NCBI RefSeq assembly: GCF_000218685.1
Contig: NW_006763291.1
Span: forward strand, 3,413,443 to 3,477,442
Length of the DNA: 64,000 nt
DNA from: Serpula lacrymans var. lacrymans S7.9
Taxonomy: Eukaryota > Basidiomycota > Agaricomycetes > Boletales > Serpulaceae
Direction: 5' to 3'
In this document: one piece after another, positions 34,281 through 45,045 of the stretch
How the letters are laid out: the number at the start of each line of letters is the position of its first letter
How positions within the stretch are numbered: position 1 is the stretch's first letter
Position numbers and translations under genes: made by a program
The notes under the pieces: model-generated
Seen by the model: the letters and a program-made list of their open reading frames with translations, nothing else
Told to the model about the DNA's origin: nothing
Databases searched by the model: none

Positions 34281-34695
34281 TGTAACAACCAAGAATTTGT
34301 TACTCTGGCGCACAACTAGAACTAACTATAAAGAGGATGATGAGGGAGTGGTTACCCTTTAGGCTTCAACAAGTTAGTTGTGAGGATACAACAGGAGGAC
34401 TCGCTGAGGAGTCTCCTTGATCTATTGGGGTATATATACTATCACAGGTTTGTTTGTACGTATGTACTATACAGTTGATGGAGACAGTGGCTGATGATGT
34501 CATGGGCACAGCTCGTGTGACCAGCTCCACTGTGTGAGATACTTGTAGCTAAAATAAGAAGGAAGGCAGTGCAGCGCGAGAAGGTGGAGTTTGAACAAAA
34601 GGGAAAGTGCCGCATGGCACAGTGTGTGAAAACTACAGAAAAAAGGTTAAAGAGGAAAATGAAAATTAAAGGTCCCAAAATTGTGTATTGTAACA
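34281..34695 (-). repeat. 3' LTR of the gypsy element
   Basis: 415 bp, TGTAACAACCAAGA ... GTAACA on the plus strand (TG...CA). It matches 41132-41544 in the same orientation and 41893-42282 inverted. It contains a TATATA stretch near 34430-34438. Confidence 0.8.
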
Positions 34696-34744
34696 ATGAG
34701 GTTGTGGAGGCCATACATATATCCCCTTCTGTGCTCAGGTGGAT

Positions 34745-34985
34745 TTTGTAAGGACCATTCACTTTTCCCTACCTTTTCATTCCATGTCTTGGTTTTCAGA
34801 CGCTTTCCCCATTGCACCTCTGACTTTAGGACTAGAGGTGTCCTTTGCCATTTTACTTCTCATAGCCTTAATAGGTTTTCTCAACCATTGATACCATTTC
34901 ATATTGCAGATCTGGGTAGCATTCCCAGCCAGCCAGCACAATGGGTAAGGACTGGTAGTAAACATCTCGCTAACCAGCTCCAAGC
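34745..34985 (-). pseudogene. 3' internal coding-like segment of the gypsy element
   Basis: The minus strand reads LVSEMFTTSPYPLCWLAG then WYQWLRKPIKAMRSKMAKDT. The same segment, 80-90% similar by eye, is found at 18900-19157 inside the RecQ gene. Shared reading potential between the two copies suggests it was once coding, but no domain is recognised. Confidence 0.5.
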
Positions 34986-34988
34986 CGC

Positions 34989-36799
34989 TGTCGATGATGG
35001 GAACTGTTGTTAGAAAACCACACACAAAACAAACTAACACACAATCCTCCCAGATTCCACGGAACTTGTGTATGGGCTTTGCCTCCTAGAACAGTGGGTG
35101 CTCTGGTTGTTCATGGGGCGGTATGTATGACGATCCTTCAAAGTTAAACCCAGAGATATATGGGTGTGGGTTTTCAGGAGGAGGGATAGTTGAATTTATA
35201 GAAGATAGGGGCTTAGTGACGAGTATAGATGAGCACTACCTTGCTAATCGTAGCACAAGGTAGGTTTGAGAATGACGAGATAACGAGTTTCCCAGTGATA
35301 GCAGGCTCCTGATGCACGAACTGTAGTGCTCAGAAGGACTCTAATCGAAAGGGATGACAATGACTTTCAAAAGTGATGAGTGACGATGACAGCAGTTAAC
35401 AGTGGTAGCAGTGGGAAGTGTTGTGACCACACTGGATCACAAGTAGCAGTAAGGAGTGGACTTGAGATTAGAGAAAAAGTCTGGATTGGAGTTCTTGTTG
35501 TTTTTTTACAAGGTAAAATACAGGGGTTTTTATAGTACAAAAAAGGTAGGCTATGCACAGTATAGCTGTGCAAAAAGAATGAGAAAGAACATGAAGGAAG
35601 GAATGTATGCTGACAAATCCTGCGTAGGTAGTACAGGATAAGATTGTCAAAATAAGGGAAGAAAAGAGATAAAACAATGAATGCTGTGTAAGTAATGTCA
35701 CAGGTTTGTACAGCCATAAAATAAAGTCCAATAACAGAAAGAGGGCAAGAAAATTGTGATGTCATGAGAAGATGCAGTAAAAAAATGATAAAGCAAAACA
35801 ATATCAGTATCAACACAGTTCCTTTATTGTCAGTCAGGCATTCTAAAAAAATATGTGTCCATAAAAATGATTCAAAAATCAAAAATAATCGCACTGTAAA
35901 TGAATGTTCTGCTGAAAAAAAGAAACTGGAGCCACCGGTCCACCACCTAGTCCAAATCCGACAGTTCCATGGCCTTACCAACGGACTGGTTGTGTTGGAC
36001 CACCTGGTCAAACAAGGGAGGGAGAGGAGTAGTTCCAATTTGGAACAAGTGAGTCCCAGGCAGCGTGTGGTAGGTGTAGCTGTAGCGAAGACGATGGACA
36101 AAAGATAAGTGTACCCAAGTGAATGGGACAGCGATGAACATGGGTGACGCAAGGGGATGAACCTTCTCCAGCTCAAAAACTACCCACCCACGCTCCAACC
36201 AGGCAAGACGAGCAACCAATGTTTTGATAGTATATGATGGCACATCGACGTCATGAAGATAGACCTGTTGCCCTATTTGGACTGGCCGCCGGGGCTTGCT
36301 GATATCAGCAGTGGCACGTGGTAGTCAACGGATTGGCGACGGAAGCGGATAGGAAGTGGTGACATCAGAAATGGTGGGGGTGCAAATAAGATGAGGAGGA
36401 GGAGGGTGGAGGTGACGAAAAAGTGGATTAGAATGGGGATCCAGAAATGACCATCAGGTGAGAATAAAAAGGAGAGGAAGGGGCCCATGGTGGGGCTAGG
36501 CAAAGGAAGGGGAGTAAGGGAAACGACAAAAGCGAGGGCGCAATGCAATGTGTAGCCAGTGGCGACGCAAAAATTTGCCAAAATGCCAAAATGCCAAAAG
36601 TACTGAATGGAAAAGCAAAGGTGAGCGTGACTGGATTGCCTAATAGAGGTGGTGTTGATCAGCCACAAGTTCGAAAAAGGCAATATTAATTACTATTCCA
36701 CGTGGCACTGTGCCTGTGTGGCGCAAAGGCGAGTCTTTTTGAATATTCGCTTCGTTATTGACACCTGTCCATGCTACCAATCAACTTTGGTGCATGACA
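34989..36799 (-). mobile_element. 1.8-kb repeat R, copy R2
   Basis: Inverted relative to R3 and nearly identical to it: a 269-codon frame at 35367-36176 has the same translation as the one in R3 at 37758-38567. A one-base deletion near 36296 (GGGGCTTGCTG here, GGGGCTTTGCTG in R3) breaks the 245-codon frame intact in R3. The right edge (GCATGACA) abuts gypsy integrase at 36800; the left edge (TGTCGATGATG) abuts the gypsy 3' internal segment. The flanks CCGC and ACGA do not match. Confidence 0.75.
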
Positions 36800-37133
36800 A
36801 CGATCTAGTAACCTCGAATGGTGCCTTTCCTGTAGCCGACGACTGTTTGATATTATAAGAGAACTGGGCTATCTTTAGCCACTTGGCCCAATCCGTCTGG
36901 CTATCATTAATAAATATCCGGAGATATTGTTTCAACTCCTGGTTGAGTCTCTCCGTTTGTCCATCAGTCTGCGGATGGAACACTGTTGATAATTTAGGTT
37001 TGATGCCCAGCATCCGGCATAATTCTTTCGTAAATCCGCTAGCGAATTGAGGTCCTCTATCAGAAATAACCGTTTCTGGTAATCCATGAATGGACCATAC
37101 AGTCTTTAAATAAATTTGCCGTACCAGCGGCGG
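36800..37133 (-). pseudogene. Gypsy integrase core fragment
   Basis: The minus strand encodes the second half of an rve integrase core: VISDRGPQFASGFTKELCRM, then STVFHPQTDGQTERLNQELK, and an SYN block (AQFSYNIKQSSATGKAPFEV). The catalytic Asp in SDRGPQF and Glu in QTERLNQ are present. It continues the 38948-39130 segment once R3 is removed, in frame, and is cut at VTRS by R2. Confidence 0.85.
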
Positions 37134-38947
37134 TGTCATGCACCAAAGTTGATTGGTAGCATGGACAGGTGTTAATAATGAAGCGAATATTCAAAAAGAC
37201 TCGCCTTTGCGCCACACAGGCACAGTGCCACGTGGAATAGTAATTAATATTGCCTTTTTCGAACTTGTGGCTGATCAACACCACCTCTATTAGGCAATCC
37301 AGTCACGCTCACCTTTGCTTTTCCATTCAGTACTTTTGGCATTTTGGCATTTTGGCAAATTTTTGCGTCGCCACTGGCTACACATTGCATTGCGCCCTCG
37401 CTTTTGTCGTTTCCCTTACTCCCCTTCCTTTGCCTAGCCCCACCATGGGCCCCTTCCTCTCCTTTTTATTCTCACCTGATGGTCATTTCTGGATCCCCAT
37501 TCTAATCCACTTTTTCGTCACCTCCACCCTCCTCCTCCTCATCTTATTTGCACCCCCACCATTTCTGATGTCACCACTTCCTATCCGCTTCCGTCGCCAA
37601 TCCGTTGACTACCACGTGCCACTGCTGATATCAGCAAAGCCCCGGCGGCCAGTCCAAATAGGGCAACAGGTCTATCTTCATGACGTCGATCTGCCATCAT
37701 ATACTATCAAAACATTGGTTGCTCGTCTTGCCTGGTTGGAGCGTGGGTGGGTAGTTTTTGAGCTGGAGAAGGTTCATCCCCTTGCGTCACCCATGTTCAT
37801 CGCTGTCCCATTCACTTGGGTACACTTATCTTTTGTCCATCGTCTTCGCTACAGCTACACCTACCACACGCTGCCTGGGACTCACTTGTTCCAAATTGGA
37901 ACTACTCCTCTCCCTCCCTTGTTTGACCAGGTGGTCCAACACAACCAGTCCGTTGGTAAGGCCATGGAACTGTCGGATTTGGACTAGGTGGTGGACCGGT
38001 GGCTCCAGTTTCTTTTTTTCAGCAGAACATTCATTTACAGTGCGATTATTTTTGATTTTTGAATCATTTTTATGGACACATATTTTTTTAGAATGCCTGA
38101 CTGACAATAAAGGAACTGTGTTGATACTGATATTGTTTTGCTTTATCATTTTTTTACTGCATCTTCTCATGACATCACAATTTTCTTGCCCTCTTTCTGT
38201 TATTGGACTTTATTTTATGGCTGTACAAACCTGTGACATTACTTACACAGCATTCATTGTTTTATCTCTTTTCTTCCCTTATTTTGACAATCTTATCCTG
38301 TACTACCTACGCAGGATTTGTCAGCATACATTCCTTCCTTCATGTTCTTTCTCATTCTTTTTGCACAGCTATACTGTGCATAGCCTACCTTTTTTGTACT
38401 ATAAAAACCCCTGTATTTTACCTTGTAAAAAAACAACAAGAACTCCAATCCAGACTTTTTCTCTAATCTCAAGTCCACTCCTTACTGCTACTTGTGATCC
38501 AGTGTGGTCACAACACTTCCCACTGCTACCACTGTTAACTGCTGTCATCGTCACTCATCACTTTTGAAAGTCATTGTCATCCCTTTCGATTAGAGTCCTT
38601 CTGAGCACTACAGTTCGTGCATCAGGAGCCTGCTATCACTGGGAAACTCGTTATCTCGTCATTCTCAAACCTACCTTGTGCTACGATTAGCAAGGTAGTG
38701 CTCATCTATACTCGTCACTAAGCCCCTATCTTCTATAAATTCAACTATCCCTCCTCCTGAAAACCCACACTCATACATCTTTGGGTTTTACTTTGAAGGA
38801 TCTTTATACGTACCACCCCACGAACAACCAGACCACTCCACTTTTCTAGGAGGCAAAGCCCATACACAAGTTCCGTGGAATCTGGGAGGATTGTGTGTTA
38901 GTTTGTTTTTGTGTGTGGTTTTCTAACAGCAGTTCTCATCATCAACA
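37134..38947 (+). mobile_element. 1.8-kb repeat R, copy R3
   Basis: TG...CA ended repeat of 1814 bp inserted in the gypsy integrase. GCGG flanks both ends (37130-37133 and 38948-38951); removing the repeat and one flank gives Thr-Ile-Thr-Ala-Ala-Gly-Thr-Ala in frame, as expected for the integrase. A TATAAAAACCCC box lies at about 38400-38412. TG/CA ends, a 4-5 bp duplication and an internal promoter fit a long solo LTR; the size is unusual. It carries an intact 245-codon frame (see next entry). Confidence 0.75.
37250..37987 (+). CDS. 245-codon open frame inside repeat R3, unknown
   Basis: Starts MPFSNLWLINTTSIRQSSHA. It has a hydrophobic N-terminal half with membrane-like stretches (FLSFLFSPDGHFWIPILIHF, VTSTLLLLILFAPPPFL) and a more soluble second half (PRRPVQIGQQVYLHDVDLPS, RLAWLERGWVVFELEKVHPL), ending MELSDLD. 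The frame is intact in R3 only: R2 has a one-base deletion and R1 an in-frame stop. No family is recognised. An overlapping 269-codon frame (37758-38567) is equally long, so length alone proves nothing. It may be an accessory LTR-encoded protein or chance. Confidence 0.3.
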   Translation: MPFSNLWLINTTSIRQSSHAHLCFSIQYFWHFGILANFCVATGYTLHCALAFVVSLTPLPLPSPTMGPFLSFLFSPDGHFWIPILIHFFVTSTLLLLILFAPPPFLMSPLPIRFRRQSVDYHVPLLISAKPRRPVQIGQQVYLHDVDLPSYTIKTLVARLAWLERGWVVFELEKVHPLASPMFIAVPFTWVHLSFVHRLRYSYTYHTLPGTHLFQIGTTPLPPLFDQVVQHNQSVGKAMELSDLD

Positions 38948-38949
38948 GC

Positions 38950-39755
38950 GGTAATGGTTTTATTGGTGGGTATGAATACCACTTCTTTGGAGAAGCGATC
39001 TACTACCACCATTACTGAATTATACCCATTTGACTCAGGCAGATCCGTCGTGAAATCAACCGATATATCCTGCCAGGGACCAGCTGGTATCGGATTTGGC
39101 ATAAGTTTATCGGCCGGCGGTTGGTGAGAATTGTGAGAATTCTTAGTTTCTGGAGATCAACTCCATTGTTCGTTGCCACCCTGGGTGCCCAGCCACTGGA
39201 GTGTCATGATGTCTATCTATTGCCTTGATCCTTGCGGACTCAGACACATAGATTTTGTCTTTAAAATGGAAGAGCCCGTCTTCCCATAAATAGTTTTCAT
39301 TGCCATCAAGGTGTGCCTTCTTTTCTGAGGAGATGTCTTTCTTGAAGATTTCCAGAAGATTGGAATCCTGCCTGATTCTAACATTGGCAACCCTTGATTG
39401 GTCTATCAGGGTAACACCTTTGTTGACATCTTCAATGCCGTTGGCATGATCCTCTCTTCTGGACAAAGTGTTCGCTTTCCCCATAGAGCTTCCAGGCTTA
39501 TGAATTAATTTATAATTAAACCTTGACAAGTACACCGCATAGCGGGCCTGTCTTCGGTTCAAGTCTCAGGCCGTCATAAAATACTCCAGATTTTTATGAT
39601 CGGTCCAAATTTCAAATTGGTGTCTAACACCTTCTAAGTAGTGCCGCCAGTGCTCTAAGGCTCTAATAATGGCCAGCATCTCTTTGTCGTAAATTTGATA
39701 GTTGCGCTCTGTAGGCGACAAACTATGTGATAAATAGGCACAAGGCCTGTTAGTT
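38950..39755 (-). pseudogene. Gypsy RNase H and integrase zinc-binding region
   Basis: From 39755 downward on the minus strand: [40 protein letters not shown] and [11 protein letters not shown] (RNase H end), a TGA stop at about 39566-39568, then LNRRQARYAVYLSRFNYKLI, then the H2C2-type segment with HHDTPVAGHPGWQRT, then the integrase core start GPWQDISVDFTTDLPESNGY and VVFIPTNKT, cut by R3. The stop codon and a frame change near 39143 mark it as dead. Confidence 0.8.
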
Positions 39756-39759
39756 TTGG

Positions 39760-40010
39760 TGATTCTGCACCTTTGTGCTAACTATATATTTTCATTCCTT
39801 TCTCTATCTATTCTTCTATCATTCACTATTGATTGTGTTCTCTATTATTTCGCCTTTGTGGCTGCTTTGTTTACCTTTGTTTACAAAACTTCGGACAGTA
39901 CTGCAGAGTCCAGTGCTTCCTATTCTCTAGTTACTCACATTGGACTCTAGGTACCGTATACCTGTTATACTCTCTAATAATAGAGTTACTCACATTGGAC
40001 TCTAGTTCCA
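39760..40010. other. Unrelated sequence replacing protease/RT in the gypsy element
   Basis: About 250 bp of pyrimidine-rich sequence between gag and RNase H. It contains a short direct repeat, AGTTACTCACATTGGACTCTA at about 39929 and 39982. No retroelement protein is seen, so the deletion of protease and reverse transcriptase was filled or joined by foreign sequence. Confidence 0.5.
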
Positions 40011-40035
40011 GTCCCTGATTGCTCTCAGCAAGTGG

Positions 40036-40614
40036 CTAGACACTTCCTTCAAGCTTTGTTCTTAATACATTGCGTTCCAGCAGCTCCACTGCATGTTCAT
40101 TACCAAGACCCCCTTGGATGGAGAGGGCCAGGAACCGGGTTACGAAATCATCCATCCTCATGTTGCCTTGTTTGAAGGAACGGATTTGCTGACGCGCCCA
40201 GTCATGCTCAGCTTGCGGCTTGAAATATTTTTCGATCTCTACTTTGAGATTGTCCCAGGTGGGCCACACTCCTGCGGTGTAGCACTCCTGAAGTCTTACT
40301 TGGGTGTATCAACCCGCCACAGGTCCTTTTAGTTGAGATAGCACCGCAGTGGCTACCTCAAAGTCATCGGCAAATGCGTCCCAGTTTGCCTTAACCCAAA
40401 TCTGGAGTTTGATCCACCATTCGGCAAATTGCGCTCTGTCTCCCTCGAAGGTGCCAGGGTCAGTGACGACTTTGACTTTCTTATTGAACTTTTTCTCTAC
40501 CAAGGGGGTTGCTGCAGGGGGGTTTGCCTGTAGCTCAGCGAGTTGCATAGTTAATGCCTGAATCTGCGCACGCATGTTGTGCAGCAGACTGTTGATATCC
40601 GGTTGCGACAACAT
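40036..40614 (-). pseudogene. Gypsy gag fragment
   Basis: The minus strand begins MLSQPDINSLLHNMRAQIQA and has a coiled N terminus, VVTDPGTFEGDRAQFAEWWI, then in another frame WPTWDNLKVEIEKYFKPQAE and RSFKQGNMRMDDFVTRFLAL: the retrotransposon gag (capsid) layout. A frame change near 40310 and a stop after LEGSV show decay. No zinc knuckle is seen. Confidence 0.75.
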
Positions 40615-41131
40615 GTCAACTTATTCTCTTTGGTAATGTAAAAAAAAAGGTAACTGGGGGTCCCCACTTGCTATCTGCGGATCAACCTCTTCCCAGCTGA
40701 GTATCGGATCTCAATCTCCGACTACCCACACTATAGTATTTGAAATTGTATATATAAAGTATTTGTATGAAACCCTGGTCCGAACGGTTGTCAGGGGGTG
40801 GTCCGCTTGTTAAGCTGTCAACCCTTCTCCAGACTGGCGGAGGCAAGTGCCCGGCCTGGTCAGAGGAAAGAGAAAGTGGAGTTTTGTATGTAAATTCTAA
40901 TCAACAGTGGTTCCACACCGACTGCTGAGCTAAATACTCCCCTTAACGCTGGGGGCCGCATATTGAAGGTATTGGTTCTTCTCCCAAAGCACTACAAGGC
41001 CGTCGCTAGGAGCGCACCTATCTGCTATGCAGGATATTGCCAACCAATAACCAAATCTCCTTCACCCTGGAGTCCGGGTGCCCAGTGGGACTTTTGCACA
41101 ATGTGCGAGAGAGTAGAGGAGCGAGTCCTAA

Positions 41132-41544
41132 TGTAACAACCAAGAGTTAGTTACTCTGGCGCACACAGGAACACACTATAAAGGTAGTGGATGGGGAGTG
41201 ATTACCCCTTAGGCTGCAGAGAGTTTGTTGGTTAACAACAGGAGGACTCGCTAAGGAGTCTCCTGGATCTATTGGGGTATATATACTAATACAGAGTGTT
41301 TGTACTTATGTACTGTACAGTTGATAAAGTCAGTGGCTGATGATGTCATGGGGTCTAGCCCGCATGACCAGCTCCACTGTGTGAGAGAGTTGTATCTAAA
41401 ATAAGAAGAAGGCAATGCGGCGCGAGAAAGAGGAGTTTGAACAAAAGGGGAAGTGCCGCGCACCATGTGTGAAAGCTAAAGTATACAAGGTTAAAGCGGA
41501 GAATGAAAATGAAGGAAAGGTCCGAAAATTGTGTTATCGTAACA
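41132..41544 (-). repeat. 5' LTR of the gypsy element
   Basis: 413 bp, same family and orientation as 34281-34695. In element sense it begins TGTTACGATAACAC and ends GGTTGTTACA. Confidence 0.8.
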
Positions 41545-41892
41545 AGTACTGCAAAAAAACTCGAAAATAATGCCTGAAAATGTAACACCAGGAATCTCTT
41601 CAATCCACCATGGAAGCTGCTAGTTTCTAGATGTATAGTCAGTAAACAAAATGTAGATAGTAAATCAATATGTGTACCTTTTATTCTGACCTCTCTGTAT
41701 AAACCTGGAATAAAATCAGAACAATTTTAGGCTAGAGAGAGAACAAACAAACCTGTTTTCCGTACACTGCCAATTTGTTCCAATACTGCATGAATTGTCA
41801 CTGGTGCCATTAAGCTGGATTGTTTGCACACTATTTGATAGCACAGAAATTCCTGTAAAAATTGATCAGAAATAATTGCTTGGGGGATCAAA
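41545..41892. other. Unique sequence between two oppositely oriented LTRs
   Basis: 348 bp with no recognised gene; it separates the 41132-41544 LTR from the inverted solo LTR. Confidence 0.5.
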
Positions 41893-42282
41893 TGTTACGA
41901 TAACACAATTTCCGGACATCTCCTTTCCTTTTATTCTCCGTTTTAACTTTATACTTTAAATTGCCACGCGGCATTTCCCTTTCTCGCGCCGCGTTGCCTT
42001 TCTTTTACTTTTAGACTTAAACTCTCTCACGCAGTGGAGCTGGCCATACGGGCTAGGCCCTATGACATCATCAGCCACTGCCTTCATCAACTGTATAGTA
42101 CACATGTACAAACAAACTGTAGTAGTATATAAACCACAATAGATCCAGGAGACTCCTCAGCGAGTCCTCCTGTTGTATACCAACTAACTCACTGCAGCCC
42201 AAGGGGTACCCACTCCCCATCTTCCACTACCTTTATAGTGTGTTCCTGTGTGCGCCAGAGTAACTAACTCTTGGTTGTTACA
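41893..42282 (+). mobile_element. Solo gypsy LTR with 5-bp target duplication
   Basis: 390 bp from TGTTACGATAACAC to GGTTGTTACA, the same LTR family in the opposite orientation to the gypsy element next door. A perfect TCAAA lies on each side (41888-41892 and 42283-42287). Intact duplication plus the absence of internal sequence shows an LTR-LTR recombination remnant. Confidence 0.88.
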
Positions 42283-42287
42283 TCAAA

Positions 42288-43879
42288 AGTTGACATTGGT
42301 GTGAAAGCCTTTGTTGGCACTATTCATTTGCTAGGTGGTTTCAGTAGTGGGGGAATAATTGGTACCAGTGGTGTATGTGAGGACACCTCACCACAGCTGC
42401 TTGTGGTTTGGCATTTGGGAACCATCAAAGCTGGGATGAGGGAGTCAATGTGAAGATTTGAGGTGATGGTAAGGAACAGGGTGACGGTAGAACCATTGGT
42501 GGTATATATAACAGTATACTGGTATGATGACGCATATAGCTAATGACTGATACTCTAAATATCTGTTTGAGTCTATAAAAATATGCAAGAAAGCAAGAAA
42601 GCGACAATCAATATATTATGTGCAACACCAATCTTGATTATGGATCTTATGCAGCATTCCTTACATGCCAATGAGTCACTTGATCACTAATTTCCATGAT
42701 ATGTTGTCGTTTGTCTATATATTTACATGTTTACATTATTTCAAGCTTTTTCCATATTTCTAGATAGCTTTTCACTGGGCATCATGATGATGGTGTAATG
42801 ACAACAAACATTTAGATAAGATTTGGAATAACTCAGCTGGCAGGATAAGGGTTGAATATAAGGAAGATACGAGTTTGATATGTTTCATAACAAATGCTTA
42901 GGATCAATGATAATGCAACTTAGAGTGGATCCTTGGATAATTTTATAAATATTATCTACCGGTTATTCTATTTATGTTGCCTGCCTTGAGCATGATCATT
43001 TTGTAAATATTTTCTATATAACATATGAGACAGTAGTACAATGATTTTACTGAAAATTCCAGACTCAAAGCTGTGAGGACAGGCAAATGATATTAGAGAT
43101 TATATTTTAAAATTTTGCTTCATATTTTCCTTAGATATAATTGGTATATTTTTACAAATAAATCACTGTAAGATCACACTGCAAGTCTAGCTATTATAAG
43201 TCGATCCCCACAGTGTTTGTCGTTGAGCAGTTTTTTTCTTGGAATACATGTTGAACTTTGCATGCCCCTCCCCACACTCCATTCTTTGATTGAAACTTGA
43301 TCTCTCAATATCACACATTATTGATTACGGGTCTTGAGCTGTCATGTATCTCTATATGTCCTGAAAGTGTGTATATGACAATATATTTTTGTTTGGCTCT
43401 CAATCCTGTCAAGATGCTCGTGATCAATTCACAATCTTAATTAAGCTGTCGGTGATCATTAATCATTATTTGCATATCTACAAAATAATCCTTTACAGTT
43501 TATCGGCCTTCGAACAAAAATTGACTGAGTTTAATATCGGTGTCCAAAATCGAACCGTAACCAAATGACCACTGTACATTAGCAACATTGATACCTTATC
43601 TTTCAATTGAGAGGTTGCATTGTCCAGAAAGCATCTGACTGGGACTTCTGGGATTGCAGTGCCCAGACCACTCATGACAAGTATCACGCCGCTGTTCCAG
43701 CTTACCCATGTGGTAAGCACCACTGGCACTCGATGTTTGTTTGGGAATTGTTGAGTACAATGTTGAGTGAGAACACCTCAACCTCACGTGCAATGTGGCT
43801 AACCAGCACGCGCTCAGATATGTCCGCACTGCCTTGAGGTTGAGGTGAGCTTGGGGAAGTATTTAATAAATGTATTATC
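42288..43879. other. AT-rich intergenic region, nothing recognised
   Basis: 1.6 kb, strongly AT-rich between about 42500 and 43500. No protein family is seen. A perfect 13-bp inverted repeat (CACCTCAACCTCA, 43774-43786; TGAGGTTGAGGTG, 43835-43847) could form a hairpin with a 48-nt loop. Confidence 0.45.
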
Positions 43880-45045
43880 ATACAAACTCCCCCTCGTCAG
43901 GGTACACTACATAGATCATATGAAGTAGAAAATCAACCATTGTATCAAGCTGTATGCGTACGAGGGCAGGACAGTGTCAAGGAGCTATCATGATGTGGAC
44001 TTGATGATATGATTGGTCTGGGATATGACGGAGGACAGTATTGCCAGGCTGTGTATATGCCCAACGTACATCTCCGTAACTCATTGTATTCACCAAGGAA
44101 TCTCGTTCCCCCGATAGCCAAAGAACTTTCCAGCACAATCAGGCGTAGCACCCGATACATGCTTCAATATCCCAGATACAGATTCATGAGGCTCCAGCAT
44201 CGCACCAGGACCTCCCATCTCAGTCTTGACCCATCCAGGATCAACAACGAAAGGGATCAGATCTGGTTTTTCTCGCGCTTGCTTATAAGTCTGTCCGTAG
44301 ATGTCAGCCTACTGGAACTAAGTAAAGAGAAAGCGGGTACGTACCAGCATATTGAGAGCACATTTACTGATGCTGTAGCTCGTGGCCTTGGGCCCATGGT
44401 TACTCTGGATGCTAGCCAATCCGCTCGTCATATTTACAACGACTTTCCGAGTGCTCTTCTCAATAGCAGGATATAAAGCACGCGAGATAAGTGCAGGGCC
44501 AATGACATTTGACGTTATACTTTTCAGCAGGTCTTCAGGTGAAAAATTGAATGCGAAATCTGCTCCGAGATTCTATTTATACGACCATCTACTTCATTGA
44601 GCGAAATGAATGAAACAAGAGAACATACGATTCCGGCATTGTTGAACACATAGTCGAGGCCCTTGCCATTCAATAACTTCAATACTTCCTTCGCGCCGCT
44701 TTCTATGGATGCCGCGTCTGCAACGTCAAGTTGGACTATATGCAGTGTTCCCTTTACCCCAGCAGACGATTTCAGTGCATGCAGACCAGTAGCAGTAGCT
44801 GGGGAGCGACATGTCGCAAAAACGGTGGTAGTAGGAGAGGTTAAGAGTTGTTTCGTCATTTCCAAGCCAATGCCACGGGAAGCACTATCGTCGGACACAG
44901 CGAATCAATCTCTAGAATATACAACAGATAACGAAACGACGTAAAGCTCACCCTGTGATAAACCAAGTTCCTGTGAAGTCAGACATACTGCTGCTAGAGA
45001 TTGCGTTCAAATGAAAGGGGTCGATGAGATAGAGGTTCGTACGAA
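43880..45045 (-). repeat. Segmental duplication, copy 2 (with SDR gene)
   Basis: Matches 30750-31910 in the same orientation, including 3' flank, gene and short 5' flank. The intervening 12 kb is the retroelement-rich tract. Confidence 0.75.
44090..44986 (-). CDS. Short-chain dehydrogenase/reductase, copy 2 (intact)
   Basis: NAD(P)-dependent oxidoreductase of the classical SDR fold. Exons 44986-44952, 44884-44629, 44572-44345, 44290-44090 total 720 nt (239 aa), the usual length for the small C-factor-like group. Motifs: cofactor-binding ITGASRGIGLEM (made by joining exons 1 and 2), LDVADAASIESGAKEVL, NNAG, SNVIGPALISRALYPAI, catalytic YSISK, and PGWVKTEMGGPGAMLEPHES. It is the functional sister of the frameshifted copy at 30946-31851. 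A Tyr-to-Cys change follows the catalytic Lys (YSISKC). No signal peptide; probably cytosolic. Substrate unknown. Confidence 0.82.

Larger units (their letters stand above)
34281..41544 (-). mobile_element. Decayed Ty3/gypsy LTR retrotransposon with nested R insertions
   Basis: Direct LTRs at 34281-34695 and 41132-41544 enclose minus-strand gag (40614-40036), RNase H (about 39755-39480), integrase zinc-binding and core domains (39480-38950, continuing 37133-36800), and a 3' internal piece (34985-34745) with a purine tract AGAAGGGGA near 34715-34725 beside the 3' LTR. Protease and reverse transcriptase are absent: gag passes into about 250 bp of unrelated sequence and then into RNase H. The integrase is split by R3 and ends at R2. 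Outer flanks (GCATGG, AGTAC) do not form a target duplication, so the ends may have recombined. Confidence 0.8.

Noticed and set aside
37758..38567. 269-codon open frame in repeat R3 (and its identical twin in R2)
   Set aside because: It overlaps the 245-codon frame in another phase and runs over the promoter-like TATA box and AT-rich tail. It is probably a by-product of the low stop density in this repeat.
34249..41544. Target-site duplication for the full gypsy element
   Set aside because: The outer flanks (GCATGG and AGTAC) do not match in any 4-6 bp alignment, so no duplication is claimed.
43774..43847. Perfect 13-bp inverted repeat as a possible non-coding RNA hairpin
   Set aside because: A 48-nt loop with an unstructured surround and no second copy in the SDR duplication partner; too weak to call an RNA gene.
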